Origin: Candidatus Omnitrophota bacterium | GTDB taxonomy: Bacteria > Omnitrophota > Gorgyraeia > Aquiviventales > Aquiviventaceae | DNA: 47,355 nt | NCBI GenBank assembly: GCA_016198905.1 | Contig: JACQHR010000010.1 | Span: forward strand, 1 to 47,355 | Direction: 5' to 3' | In this document: positions 6,003 through 13,599 of the stretch, piece by piece | Layout of the letters: every line of letters begins with the position of its first letter | How positions within the stretch are numbered: the first letter of the stretch is position 1 | Made by a program: the position numbers and the translations under genes | Notes under the pieces: model-generated | What the model was told of the DNA's origin: nothing | Database searches by the model: none | Seen by the model: the letters and a program-made list of their open reading frames with translations, nothing else

Positions 6003-6884
6003 ATGCAGCGTCTTCTCTCTGCGTGTCTGAGCGTCTCCCTTCTCGCCGGCTGTGCCACGGCACCTCCCTACACAGGACCAGGGCCCCATCCCCAAGTTGA
6101 ACGCGGGGCCGCGGTACCCCCGGTCGATGTCCTTGGGAACGTCCTTGCCCTTCCCATGAAGTTGCTGCTGTGGAGCTGGGAATTCGACCTGCACTCCATT
6201 TCTCCCCAAACCGAAGAGAAGCTGGTGGAGTACATCAACACCCAGCAACTGCCCGCCTTCAAGGATGCGAAATTCCAGCTCAACGAATACAACCCCGGCC
6301 AGGACCTGGCGCGACTTGTCCACAATCATCACGTCGCCTGGCCGTATCGGCTCCTCATCGGATTCCCGGTGACGCTTCTCTCCGACGTGCTGTTGCCGGG
6401 CCGGCTCTTCCCCTGGGGCGACTACTACAACCCATATAACAACACCGTGCATCTGTTCTCTGATCACCCGGCCATCGCCCTGCACGAAGCGGGTCACACG
6501 CACGACTTCTCTGCCCGTCGATGGAAGGGAACGTACGCGCTGTGCCGCATCATTCCTGGCGTGGATCTCTATCAGGAGTATAAAGCCACCAAGGAAGCCA
6601 TCCACTACTTGCGCGTCACGGACGATCACGAGACAGAGCTCAACGCGTACAAGATCCTCTATCCCGCGTATGGCACGTACGTCGGGGCCTACTTCTTTCC
6701 GCCGATCGGCACCGTCGCCGGAGCGCTGCTGGGCCATGCCACAGGCCGTTCGGAGGCAGCGCTGCGCAGCACGTACTTCAAAGAGCAGGACCAGAAGATG
6801 CAAGAGGCGATCACCACCCCTGCCGTCATCACTCCTGCCCCACCCACCGCGCACAGTCAAGAACCGGTTCCCGCCAGTCCGTAA
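6003..6884 (+). CDS. Lipoprotein with HEAGH zinc-peptidase-like motif
   Basis: A roughly 293-residue protein with a lipoprotein signal (RLLSACLSVSLLAGCA, lipobox LAGC). ALHEAGHTHDFSAR contains HExxH, the zinc site of gluzincin/metzincin-type peptidases, and DDHETELNAY downstream offers possible third ligands. Before it lie two hydrophobic segments (ALPMKLLLWSWEF and YRLLIGFPVTLLSDVLL), and after it a Gly-rich hydrophobic stretch. The C-terminus is Pro/Thr-rich. There are in-frame starts at 5955, 5991, 6000 and 6003; I prefer 6000/6003 because the signal peptide is then compact and the promoter lies at 5964-5992. Peptidase activity is inferred from the motif alone. Confidence 0.7.
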   Translation: MQRLLSACLSVSLLAGCATAPPYTGPGPHPQVERGAAVPPVDVLGNVLALPMKLLLWSWEFDLHSISPQTEEKLVEYINTQQLPAFKDAKFQLNEYNPGQDLARLVHNHHVAWPYRLLIGFPVTLLSDVLLPGRLFPWGDYYNPYNNTVHLFSDHPAIALHEAGHTHDFSARRWKGTYALCRIIPGVDLYQEYKATKEAIHYLRVTDDHETELNAYKILYPAYGTYVGAYFFPPIGTVAGALLGHATGRSEAALRSTYFKEQDQKMQEAITTPAVITPAPPTAHSQEPVPASP

Positions 6885-6914
6885 CGCATATTTATTGCCT
6901 GCCAGGATTTTTCC

Positions 6915-6962
6915 TTGACAAAGTGTCGAGCCTACACTATCTTTTAGTGTAGGAGTTACACT
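6915..6962 (+). promoter_or_regulatory. nrtR promoter with two NrtR-operator-like palindromes
   Basis: TTGACA (6915-6920), 17-bp spacer, TATCTT (6938-6943). Two palindromes of the form AGTGT-N7-ACACT occur at 6922-6938 and 6946-6962, exactly 24 bp apart. The first lies between the -35 and -10 boxes and reaches the -10; the second covers the start region and the AGGAG ribosome binding site (6951-6955). The inner half-sites also form a perfect 9-bp inverted repeat (CCTACACTA at 6931-6939 and TAGTGTAGG at 6945-6953). Autorepression by NrtR is the likely use. Confidence 0.75.
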
Positions 6963-6964
6963 TA

Positions 6965-7672
6965 ATGTCACCCTCTGCTGCTTCCTCAACCAACGGACAT
7001 TTCGCCAAGCACGCCATCGCGGTCGATGTCGTGCTCTTCACCATTCAAGGCGGCACCTTGAAGGCGCTGCTCGTGAAGCGCCAGCAAGCGCCCTACCGCG
7101 GGGCCTGGGCGTTGCCGGGAGGCATCGTCGAGGCGGATGAATCCGTCGATACGGCCGCGCTTCGAGAGCTCCAGGAAGAAACGAACATCGGCAACATCTA
7201 CCTGGAACAGCTCTACACCTTCGGCGATCCCAGCCGCGATCCGCGAGGGCGCGTCATTACCGTCTCCTACTACGCGCTCGTGAACTGGCAACAGTTTCAG
7301 CTGAAGGCCCACCAGCGCGTCTCCGAAGCCAACTGGTTTGCGGTGAAACGGCTGCCCACCCTGGCTTTTGACCACCAGCGCATCGTCGAGTACGCGCTGG
7401 AGCGGCTGCGCAACAAAATCAACTACACGACCATCGGGTTTCAATTGCTCCCCAGAGAATTCACACTCACCGAATTGCAGACCGCGTACGAAATCATCCT
7501 CGGGCAGCGCCTGGATAAGCGCAACTTTCGCCGCAAGATGCTGCAGCTTGGCATCATGAAAGAAACGCCGCGCTTTCGGGCCAATGGCCGGCAGCGGCCC
7601 GCACGGCTGCACACCTTCACGGAGCCGAAGGTCATCAAACTGCAGGAGAAAGGGATTATCGTTCCCTTCTAA
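6965..7672 (+). CDS. nrtR: NrtR-family regulator of NAD synthesis (Nudix plus winged helix)
   Basis: A 235-residue protein. Residues about 15-150 form a Nudix domain (LLVKRQQAPYRGAWALPGG, then the Nudix helix with RELQEE), and residues 155-230 form the winged-helix domain seen in NrtR (FTLTELQTAYEIIL, LDKRNFRRKMLQLGI). Family members sense ADP-ribose or related NAD metabolites and repress NAD genes. The Nudix box keeps its Glu cluster but has Asn where the final Gly is usual (EETNI). AGGAG lies 9 nt before the ATG. nadA follows 5 nt after the stop, which supports the role. Confidence 0.9.
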   Translation: MSPSAASSTNGHFAKHAIAVDVVLFTIQGGTLKALLVKRQQAPYRGAWALPGGIVEADESVDTAALRELQEETNIGNIYLEQLYTFGDPSRDPRGRVITVSYYALVNWQQFQLKAHQRVSEANWFAVKRLPTLAFDHQRIVEYALERLRNKINYTTIGFQLLPREFTLTELQTAYEIILGQRLDKRNFRRKMLQLGIMKETPRFRANGRQRPARLHTFTEPKVIKLQEKGIIVPF

Positions 7673-7677
7673 TCCCG

Positions 7678-8688
7678 ATGAGCGAGACGAACGGGCACGC
7701 CACCAACGGCAACGGGCACAGCAACGGCCACTCGAATGGCAGCGTCACGACCACGCCCACCCGAGAACCGGCGCACTACGCGCTCCTGAAGGAAAAGATC
7801 GCGGTCCTCAAACAGGAACGTCAGGCGATCATCCTGGCCCACAATTACCAAGAAGGTGCTATCCAAGACGTCGCTGATTTCTGCGGAGACTCCCTAGGCT
7901 TGGCTCGGATGGCGCAGAAGACCGATGCGAAGGTGATTCTGTTTTGCGGCGTGCACTTCATGGCGGAAACCGCTGCGATGCTCTGTCCGGAGAAGATCGT
8001 CCTGATTCCGGACCTCAATGCAGGCTGTTCGCTGGCGGACATGATTATCCCCGAGCAGATCCGCGCGTGGCGCGCCAAGCATCCAGACGGCGTCGTCGTC
8101 TGCTACGTCAACACGTCCGCTACCGTGAAGGCCGAGTGCGACTACTGTGTGACCTCTACCAACGGTATTAAGGTCATCGAGCGCATCCCGGCGGATAAGG
8201 AGATTCTCTTTGTTCCGGATTATTACTTAGGCAGCTACCTCAAGGCGAAGACGAAGCGCCACATTCACCTGTGGAAGGGCTACTGCCCGGCCCACGCGGC
8301 GATTCTACCGGAGAAGGTGGACCGGCTGCGCGAAGCACGCCCTGAGGCGGAGTTTTTGCTGCACCCGGAGTGCGGCTGCACCACGAAGCAGATGGACCTG
8401 GCGGATCAGGTGCTCTCGACGGAAGGGATGGTGCAGTACGTCAATCGTTCGCCGGCGAAGGAATTTATCGTCGCCACAGAAAATGGATTGCTGCATCGCT
8501 TGCGCACGCAGCATCCGGAAAAAACGTTTTACCCGGCCAGCGAATACGCGACGTGCCACCACATGCAGCGCAATACGCTGGAGAAGGCGTTCATGTCGCT
8601 GGTGAACATGCAGCACGTGGTGACGGTCGAGGCGACGATTGCCGAACGCGCGGTGCTGCCGATTCGGCGCATGCTCGACATCGTCTAA
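7678..8688 (+). CDS. nadA: Quinolinate synthase
   Basis: A 336-residue NadA, which condenses iminoaspartate with dihydroxyacetone phosphate to quinolinate using a 4Fe-4S cluster. Core motifs are ILAHNYQEGAIQDVADF-CGDSLGLA, LNAGCSLADMI, YVNTSATVKAECDYCVTS, HPECGC and ATCHHMQRN. Cys in GCSLAD, ECGC and TCHHM are the expected cluster ligands. The first 25 residues are a low-complexity Asn/Gly/His tract (NGHATNGNGHSNGHSNG) not typical of the family. No obvious ribosome binding site precedes the ATG, so translation may be coupled to nrtR. nadB and nadC are not in the window. Confidence 0.96.
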   Translation: MSETNGHATNGNGHSNGHSNGSVTTTPTREPAHYALLKEKIAVLKQERQAIILAHNYQEGAIQDVADFCGDSLGLARMAQKTDAKVILFCGVHFMAETAAMLCPEKIVLIPDLNAGCSLADMIIPEQIRAWRAKHPDGVVVCYVNTSATVKAECDYCVTSTNGIKVIERIPADKEILFVPDYYLGSYLKAKTKRHIHLWKGYCPAHAAILPEKVDRLREARPEAEFLLHPECGCTTKQMDLADQVLSTEGMVQYVNRSPAKEFIVATENGLLHRLRTQHPEKTFYPASEYATCHHMQRNTLEKAFMSLVNMQHVVTVEATIAERAVLPIRRMLDIV

Positions 8689-8715
8689 CGCAGCGTATTC
8701 GAAAGCGAGTGAGGA

Positions 8716-8740
8716 GGACGGCGATCTGCCGTCCGTTTTT
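8716..8740 (+). terminator. Rho-independent terminator after nadA
   Basis: GGACGGC (8716-8722), loop GATCT, GCCGTCC (8728-8734), then GTTTTTGTTTT. It ends the nrtR-nadA transcript before convergent fabD. Confidence 0.85.
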
Positions 8741-8746
8741 GTTTTC

Positions 8747-9691
8747 TTAGGGGGTGGTGGAACGAAGACCGATGACGTCGGAGAGTTTCTCAAAATCCTT
8801 CGGCTCATCGACCGCCACGGTCTTGATGGCGGGATCGATCTTGCGCACCATGCCGGTGAGCACGCGCGCGGGAGGAAACTCCAGCGTGTGGGTGGTCCCG
8901 GCGTGAATGAGGGTGCGGACGGAGGGCTCCCAGAGGACCGGACTGACGATTTGCTTGACGAGCAGCTCTCGGATCTGCTCGGGATCGCGCACCGGCTGCG
9001 CCGTCACGTTGCTGATCACCGGAATCGCGGGCGGGCGAATCGCGATCTTCGCGACGGCCTGCTTGAAGGCATCGGCGGCCGGCTGCATGAGAGGCGAATG
9101 GAACGCTCCGGCCACGTCCAATCGAATCGCGCGCTTGGCCCCCTTGTCTTTCGCGAGACGCTCGGCGGTGTCGATCGCTTCCATCGTCCCTGAGAGCACC
9201 ACTTGCTCCTGGGTATTGTAGTTCGCGACCACGGCCCTCGAGGCGTCACAGAGCGCTTTGAGCGCATCGCCCGCCAATCCCATCACCGCCAGCATGCTGC
9301 CCTTGTGATGCGCGGTGCACTCCGCCATCGCGTCGGCTCTGGCTTGCACGAGGTAGAGCGCGTCACTGAACGTGAAGACGTTGGCGACCGCCAGCGCCGT
9401 CAACTCCCCGAGACTCAGGCCCGCAGCCGCCACAGGTTTCAGTGAAGGTGCGAGTTCCATCAACGCCGCGAATGCGGCAAACGACGTGACAAAGAGCGCC
9501 GGCTGGCACTTTTCGGTCTTCGTGAGCTCTTCGGCCGGCCCTTCGAAACACAACGCGGTCAGGTCGTAGCCAAGGCGGGTATTGGCGTGTTTGTAGATCT
9601 CGCGCGAGGAGGTGGAGGTGTCGTAGAAGGCTTTGCCCATGCCGGGGGCTTGCGCGCCCTGACCGGGCAGGAGGTAGGCCAAACCGACCAT
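8747..9691 (-). CDS. fabD: Malonyl-CoA:ACP transacylase
   Basis: A 314-residue FabD that loads malonate onto acyl carrier protein. It has LLPGQGAQ near the N-terminus, AGLSLGELTAL with the GxSxG-type catalytic Ser, the conserved VAGAFHSPLM with the active-site His, and VISNVTAQP. The frame is open upstream to a GTG at 9733, but that extension (GLICVLCAVCCVL) only translates the heptamer repeat, so MVGLAYLLPGQGAQ at 9691 is preferred. No ribosome binding site is visible because the repeat abuts the ATG. It is the last gene of the cluster; fabG and acpP, which often follow, are absent. Confidence 0.95.
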   Translation of the reverse strand: MVGLAYLLPGQGAQAPGMGKAFYDTSTSSREIYKHANTRLGYDLTALCFEGPAEELTKTEKCQPALFVTSFAAFAALMELAPSLKPVAAAGLSLGELTALAVANVFTFSDALYLVQARADAMAECTAHHKGSMLAVMGLAGDALKALCDASRAVVANYNTQEQVVLSGTMEAIDTAERLAKDKGAKRAIRLDVAGAFHSPLMQPAADAFKQAVAKIAIRPPAIPVISNVTAQPVRDPEQIRELLVKQIVSPVLWEPSVRTLIHAGTTHTLEFPPARVLTGMVRKIDPAIKTVAVDEPKDFEKLSDVIGLRSTTP

Positions 9692-9722
9692 CAGCACACA
9701 GCACACAGCACACAGCACACAG
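9692..9722. repeat. (CAGCACA)4 heptamer array directly upstream of fabD
   Basis: Four perfect 7-bp units plus a partial one directly abut the fabD start codon on the minus strand, displacing any Shine-Dalgarno sequence. Confidence 0.9.
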
Positions 9723-9740
9723 ATGAGACCCACGTTCTTA

Positions 9741-9772
9741 CTGCTGTCTGCTGTCTGCTGTCTGCTGTCTGC
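9741..9772. repeat. (CTGCTGT)4 heptamer array between fabH and fabD
   Basis: Four perfect 7-bp units plus CTGC. It is nearly the inverse of the neighbouring CAGCACA array (six of seven positions pair per unit), so the two could fold into one long hairpin with a loop of about 20 nt. Confidence 0.9.
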
Positions 9773-9782
9773 CGAGTGGGAC

Positions 9783-10784
9783 TCACCATTGAAGCAAAAT
9801 TGAGCCCCACGTCAGGCCCGCGCCAAACGCCACCATCACGACGTGATCGCCGCGCGTGATGACGCCCTCCTGCACCGCCTCATAGAGTGCAATGAGGTTG
9901 GATGCTGCGGAGGTGTTTCCGTAGCGTTGCAGGTTCATGTACATCTTTTCGAGCGGCAGTTTCGCCCATTTGGCGAGGGCTTCGATAATGCGGATGTTGG
10001 CCTGGTGGGGAATGAAACATCCGATGTGTTCCGGCTTCAGCTTCGCTTTTTTCATAACCTGGGTCGCGGAATCCGCCATGCGACGAACGGCGAGCTTAAA
10101 GATCTCCCCGCCGCTCATGCGCAAGAAATGCAGGCGCTGGTCCACGGAGCGGTGCGAGGGAGGGTGCTTCGATCCTCCGCCCGGCATGCAGAGCAAATCG
10201 GCCGCCGAACCATCGGAGCCCATGTCGGTCGCGAGGATTCCGCCCCTGGTGACGGGCGCCATCACGCAGGCCCCGGCGCCGTCCCCGAAGAGCACGCACG
10301 TCGAGCGATCGGTCCAGTCAATGAACCCCGAGAGCACTTCTGCCCCCACCACGAGGGCATTGCGGTAGCGGCCGCTGAGCAAATACTGCTGGGCCGTGAT
10401 CATCGCAAACATCGATCCGGAACAGGCCGCGGAAAGATCGAAACACACCGCAGAGGTCGCTCCCAATCGTTGCTGGACCAAGCACGAGGTCGAGGGAAAG
10501 AGCATGTCAGGCGTGGCAGTCGCCACGATGAGCAGATCGAGATCCTTCGGATCGAGCTTCGCCTGCTTCAGGGCCTGCTGGGCGGCTTTCGTGGCCAGAT
10601 CGCTCGTCGTCATGCCCGGGTCTGCGACGTGCCGCTCGCGAATCCCCGTGCGCGTCTGGATCCATTCGTCGGTGGTGTCCACCATTTTCTCGAGGTCGTG
10701 GTTGGTGAGGACCTTGGGTGGCACGTACATCCCAAGGCCGATGATGCCGATACGTGTGGGGTGGCTGACGCGACGAGGACTCAT
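9783..10784 (-). CDS. fabH: Beta-ketoacyl-ACP synthase III
   Basis: A 333-residue FabH starting fatty acid chains by condensing acyl-CoA with malonyl-ACP. The catalytic triad is visible: Cys in DLSAACSGSMFA, His in FIPHQANIRI, Asn in YGNTSAAS. The N-terminus has IGIIGLGMYVPPKVLTN and DEWIQTRTGIRERH, both standard. Its ATG overlaps the plsX stop by 4 nt (ATGA). A 92-bp repeat-filled spacer separates it from fabD. Confidence 0.97.
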   Translation of the reverse strand: MSPRRVSHPTRIGIIGLGMYVPPKVLTNHDLEKMVDTTDEWIQTRTGIRERHVADPGMTTSDLATKAAQQALKQAKLDPKDLDLLIVATATPDMLFPSTSCLVQQRLGATSAVCFDLSAACSGSMFAMITAQQYLLSGRYRNALVVGAEVLSGFIDWTDRSTCVLFGDGAGACVMAPVTRGGILATDMGSDGSAADLLCMPGGGSKHPPSHRSVDQRLHFLRMSGGEIFKLAVRRMADSATQVMKKAKLKPEHIGCFIPHQANIRIIEALAKWAKLPLEKMYMNLQRYGNTSAASNLIALYEAVQEGVITRGDHVVMVAFGAGLTWGSILLQW

Positions 10785-11797
10785 GCGGATTTGGACGCTG
10801 CCCGCTGGGCGTAGAGGGCCACGGCATCGACCATGTTGCGGTTCAGCTCATGGCGCACCGACTCGTAGGCCACACGGATCGCGTTCTTGATCGCCTTGCC
10901 GCTTGAGGCGCCGTGCGCGATGATCGAGACGCCGTCGACGCCCAGCAAGGGAGCGCCGCCGCGCTCGGCGTAGTCGATCTCTTTACGCAACTGCGCGAAG
11001 GCATCGTGCGCCAGCCAGGCCCCCATCCGCGTGATGGGGCTCATGGCGAGCGACCGCTTGAGGAGCACGCTGATCGCGTGAGCCAAACTTTCCGCCGTCT
11101 TCAGCGCCACGTTGCCGGCAAAGCCGTCGCAGACAATCACGTCGAACTCACCGGAAAAGATGTCCCGCCCCTCCACGTTCCCGACGAAATTCAGACCCGA
11201 CCCTTCAAGCATCCCATACGTTTCCTTACTGACGTCGGTGCCCTTACCTTCCTCTTCGCCGACGTTGAGCAGGCCCACGGTGGGGCGCGTTTTGCCCAGG
11301 ATGCAGCGCACGTAGGCTTCGCCCATGAGCGCATATTGCACAAGATGTATCGGTCGAGGGTCGATGTTCGCCCCGACGTCGATGAGGAACGTGTCTCCTT
11401 TGACGCCGGGCAGCAGAGCGGCGATACCTGGACGCTCCACACCCGGCAACAGTCCCACAAGCAGGGTGCTGGCGGATACCACCGCGCCGGTGTTACCTGC
11501 AGAGATGAAGGCGTCGACTTTTCGCTCTTTTAAGAGTCCCACGCCGATATTGATCGAAGATTCGCGCTTCTTGCGGATACTCGCCACCGGCGATTCTTCC
11601 ATGCCGATGACTTCTGGGGCATGCAGAATGGAGAGGTTGGCGGGACGTTTCGAATAACTGGCCAGCTGTTGCTCAATCGCTTCGCGCTGGCCGACGAGGA
11701 TGAGCTCAACGGGAAGTTCTCGGGCGGCGCGCACCGCTCCCGCAACCGGCGTCTCAGGAGCGGCGTCCCCGCCCATCGCATCGAGGGCGATTTTCAT
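10781..11797 (-). CDS. plsX: Phosphate acyltransferase
   Basis: A 338-residue PlsX, which converts acyl-ACP to acyl-phosphate for phospholipid synthesis. It begins MKIALDAMGGDAAPETPVAGA and contains SAGNTGAVVSAS, LIDVGANIDPRP, NVGEEEGKGT and DVIVCDGFAGNVALK, all family hallmarks. It lies between rpmF and fabH, the classic rpmF-plsX-fabH order. Confidence 0.97.
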   Translation of the reverse strand: MKIALDAMGGDAAPETPVAGAVRAARELPVELILVGQREAIEQQLASYSKRPANLSILHAPEVIGMEESPVASIRKKRESSINIGVGLLKERKVDAFISAGNTGAVVSASTLLVGLLPGVERPGIAALLPGVKGDTFLIDVGANIDPRPIHLVQYALMGEAYVRCILGKTRPTVGLLNVGEEEGKGTDVSKETYGMLEGSGLNFVGNVEGRDIFSGEFDVIVCDGFAGNVALKTAESLAHAISVLLKRSLAMSPITRMGAWLAHDAFAQLRKEIDYAERGGAPLLGVDGVSIIAHGASSGKAIKNAIRVAYESVRHELNRNMVDAVALYAQRAASKSA

Positions 11798-11816
11798 CGA
11801 TGGGCGACCGTGACGG

Positions 11817-12017
11817 TTAGGATGACTTAGCTTTCTTCTTCTCGCGGATGACCACCACGTGGCGTCCGCGGTAATGGCCGCATTTCGGGCAGACGCGATG
11901 AGAGAGAATGGGCGCTGCGCACTGCGGACATTTCGTCAGTGATGGCATTACGAGCTTCCAATGAGTCCGGCTCTTATCACGACGGGCTTTGGAATGTTTC
12001 CGTTTGGGGAGCGCCAT
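11817..12017 (-). CDS. rpmF: 50S ribosomal protein L32 (zinc-ribbon form)
   Basis: A 66-residue L32: MALPKRKHSKARRDKSRTHWKL at the start, then a zinc ribbon with CPQC and CPKC. The open frame extends upstream, but the conserved MALPKRKHS start at 12017 with GGAAGG before it is clearly correct. It lies between yceD and plsX, its usual place. Confidence 0.96.
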   Translation of the reverse strand: MALPKRKHSKARRDKSRTHWKLVMPSLTKCPQCAAPILSHRVCPKCGHYRGRHVVVIREKKKAKSS

Positions 12018-12040
12018 GAGTCCCTTCCTTGTGTCGTCCG

Positions 12041-12481
12041 CTACGAGGCTGCCGAATCTGATGGACGCATCGCCGACCGATGGACGCACGAGGCGACGTT
12101 CAGGTTTTGTCCGCAGACGCTGCACAGCCCCTTGCAGTCCGGCCGGCAGATCGGAATCATCGGGTAGGCCAAGATGATCTCTTGGCGCACATCATCGGTC
12201 AGATCGATTACGTCCGCGGCATGAGCCTGATAACTGAAGACGGCCGTGGGTGTTGCCACCGATGTGAATGCTTCCAAACATCGCGCGCACGTCATGTGCA
12301 GCGGGGCCCGGATCTTGGCGGTCACGACCACTTCCTCATCCGCCTTCACGATGGCGGCGTCCACTTCAAACGGCTCCTTCAACTGAATGTCGGAGCGATC
12401 CATGTCCATCGTTGACGGATCGTACGCGGCGTGCTCGTTGAGTCCTTCCGGAGGAATACGGCTGACGACAATTTTCATCAC
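12041..12481 (-). CDS. yceD: YceD/DUF177 family protein
   Basis: A 146-residue DUF177 protein. EVDAAIVKADEEVVVTAKIRAPLHMTCARCLEAF carries the first CxxC, and ICRPDCKGLCSVCGQNLN carries the second Cys cluster, as in family members linked to L32 and to 23S rRNA accumulation. A second ATG directly follows the first. The tail after NVASC is short and atypical. Position immediately before rpmF supports the call. Confidence 0.92.
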   Translation of the reverse strand: MMKIVVSRIPPEGLNEHAAYDPSTMDMDRSDIQLKEPFEVDAAIVKADEEVVVTAKIRAPLHMTCARCLEAFTSVATPTAVFSYQAHAADVIDLTDDVRQEIILAYPMIPICRPDCKGLCSVCGQNLNVASCVHRSAMRPSDSAAS

Positions 12482-12505
12482 AGGGTTCCTTCTGCACGCA
12501 CGCGC

Positions 12506-13000
12506 TCATCGAGCTCGCGGGCGCAGCTTCTGCTGCAGCGCCTGGGCCACAAACGGGGGCACGAACGCCGAGAGATTCGCCCCTAAGGCCGCGGCTTCCT
12601 TGATCAACCGAGCCGAGATATAGGCGTAGGCTTCCGAGGGCATCATGAAAATGGTTTCCACGTCTTCGGAGAGCTTGCGATTGGTCAACGCCATCTGAAA
12701 CTCGTACTCGAAATCGGAGAGCATCCGCAGGCCGCGAATCATGACACGGCAGCGGTTGCGCCGGACATAGTCGACCACGAGCGAGTCGAATTGATCGATC
12801 ACCACGCCGCGCATGGAGCGCGTCGCGCGCCGCAACAACGCCACGCGCTCTTCAACGGAAAACAGCGGCCCCTTCCCTGGATTGGACGCTACAGCCACCA
12901 CCACCTCGTCAAAGATCGTGCGGGCGCGCGTGACGAGATCGATATGCCCGTAGGTGACCGGGTCGAATGTCCCAGGATAGATGGCTCGCGTCTTCTTCAT
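12506..13000 (-). CDS. coaD: Phosphopantetheine adenylyltransferase
   Basis: A 164-residue CoaD, the penultimate enzyme of coenzyme A synthesis. It has AIYPGTFDPVTYGHIDL with the nucleotidyltransferase T/HxGH motif, VMIRGLRMLSDFEYEFQMALTNR, and the C-terminal AYISARLIKEAAALG. Upstream open frame (28 codons) is ignored because MKKTRAIYPGTFDP is the conserved start. Its ATG overlaps the rsmD TGA by 1 nt. Confidence 0.97.
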   Translation of the reverse strand: MKKTRAIYPGTFDPVTYGHIDLVTRARTIFDEVVVAVASNPGKGPLFSVEERVALLRRATRSMRGVVIDQFDSLVVDYVRRNRCRVMIRGLRMLSDFEYEFQMALTNRKLSEDVETIFMMPSEAYAYISARLIKEAAALGANLSAFVPPFVAQALQQKLRPRAR

Positions 13001-13599
13001 CAGTGGCCTTCCTGGCTCACGTTCTCGGCTGAGCCAGCCTGATACAAAGAAAGCACCGTATCGCCATACCGGTGCCGTTTGCACTGGTGCAACGGACCGA
13101 TTGACGCGGGCAGGATGGTCCGTTGGTCATGCTCCACTACTACGATACCAGTGGGGGCGAGGATAGCACAGTCGACGACGGCGTTCAAGGCTTTTTTTCC
13201 CTCGTCGGTGCGGTACGGAGGATCCAACACGATGAGATCAAACGGCGGCTCGTTCATCGCGAGTTGCCGCAGCCCCCGCTCCACATCGAGGTGCAAAAGG
13301 CGCCAGGCCTCCCGCGGCAGCTGTGCCTCAAACTTGGCCAGGTTCTCGCGGATGCACAGCACCGCGTCGGTATCCGATTCGATGAACGCCACGAACGCGG
13401 CCCCGCGCGAGAGCGCTTCAAACCCGATCGCCCCGCTGCCCGCAAACCCATCGATGACCCGCGCGTCGTCTACCGTCTCGCCCAGAATATTAAAGAGCGC
13501 CTGGCGCACTTTCGCTTCGGTAGCGCGGATCTGGCGCGGGCTGGCCAGCTCAATGCCCTTCCACTCACCGGCCGTAATGCGTGGCATGGGCCGCGTCAC
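13000..13599 (-). CDS. rsmD: 16S rRNA (guanine966-N2)-methyltransferase
   Basis: A 199-residue RsmD. MPRITAGEWKGIELASP matches the family N-terminus; the SAM-binding motif is VIDGFAGSGAIGFEALSRGA; FDLIVLDPPYRTDE is the catalytic N/DPPY motif. It overlaps recG by 4 nt and coaD by 1 nt. The rsmD-coaD order is widely conserved. Confidence 0.95.
   Translation of the reverse strand: MTRPMPRITAGEWKGIELASPRQIRATEAKVRQALFNILGETVDDARVIDGFAGSGAIGFEALSRGAAFVAFIESDTDAVLCIRENLAKFEAQLPREAWRLLHLDVERGLRQLAMNEPPFDLIVLDPPYRTDEGKKALNAVVDCAILAPTGIVVVEHDQRTILPASIGPLHQCKRHRYGDTVLSLYQAGSAENVSQEGH

Noticed and set aside
9691..9733. N-terminal extension of FabD (GLICVLCAVCCVL)
   Set aside because: It is only the translation of the heptamer repeat; conserved FabD starts at MVGLAYLLPGQGAQ.
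12018..12125. Upstream extension of the L32 frame
   Set aside because: It overlaps yceD, and the conserved L32 start MALPKRKHS has its own ribosome binding site.
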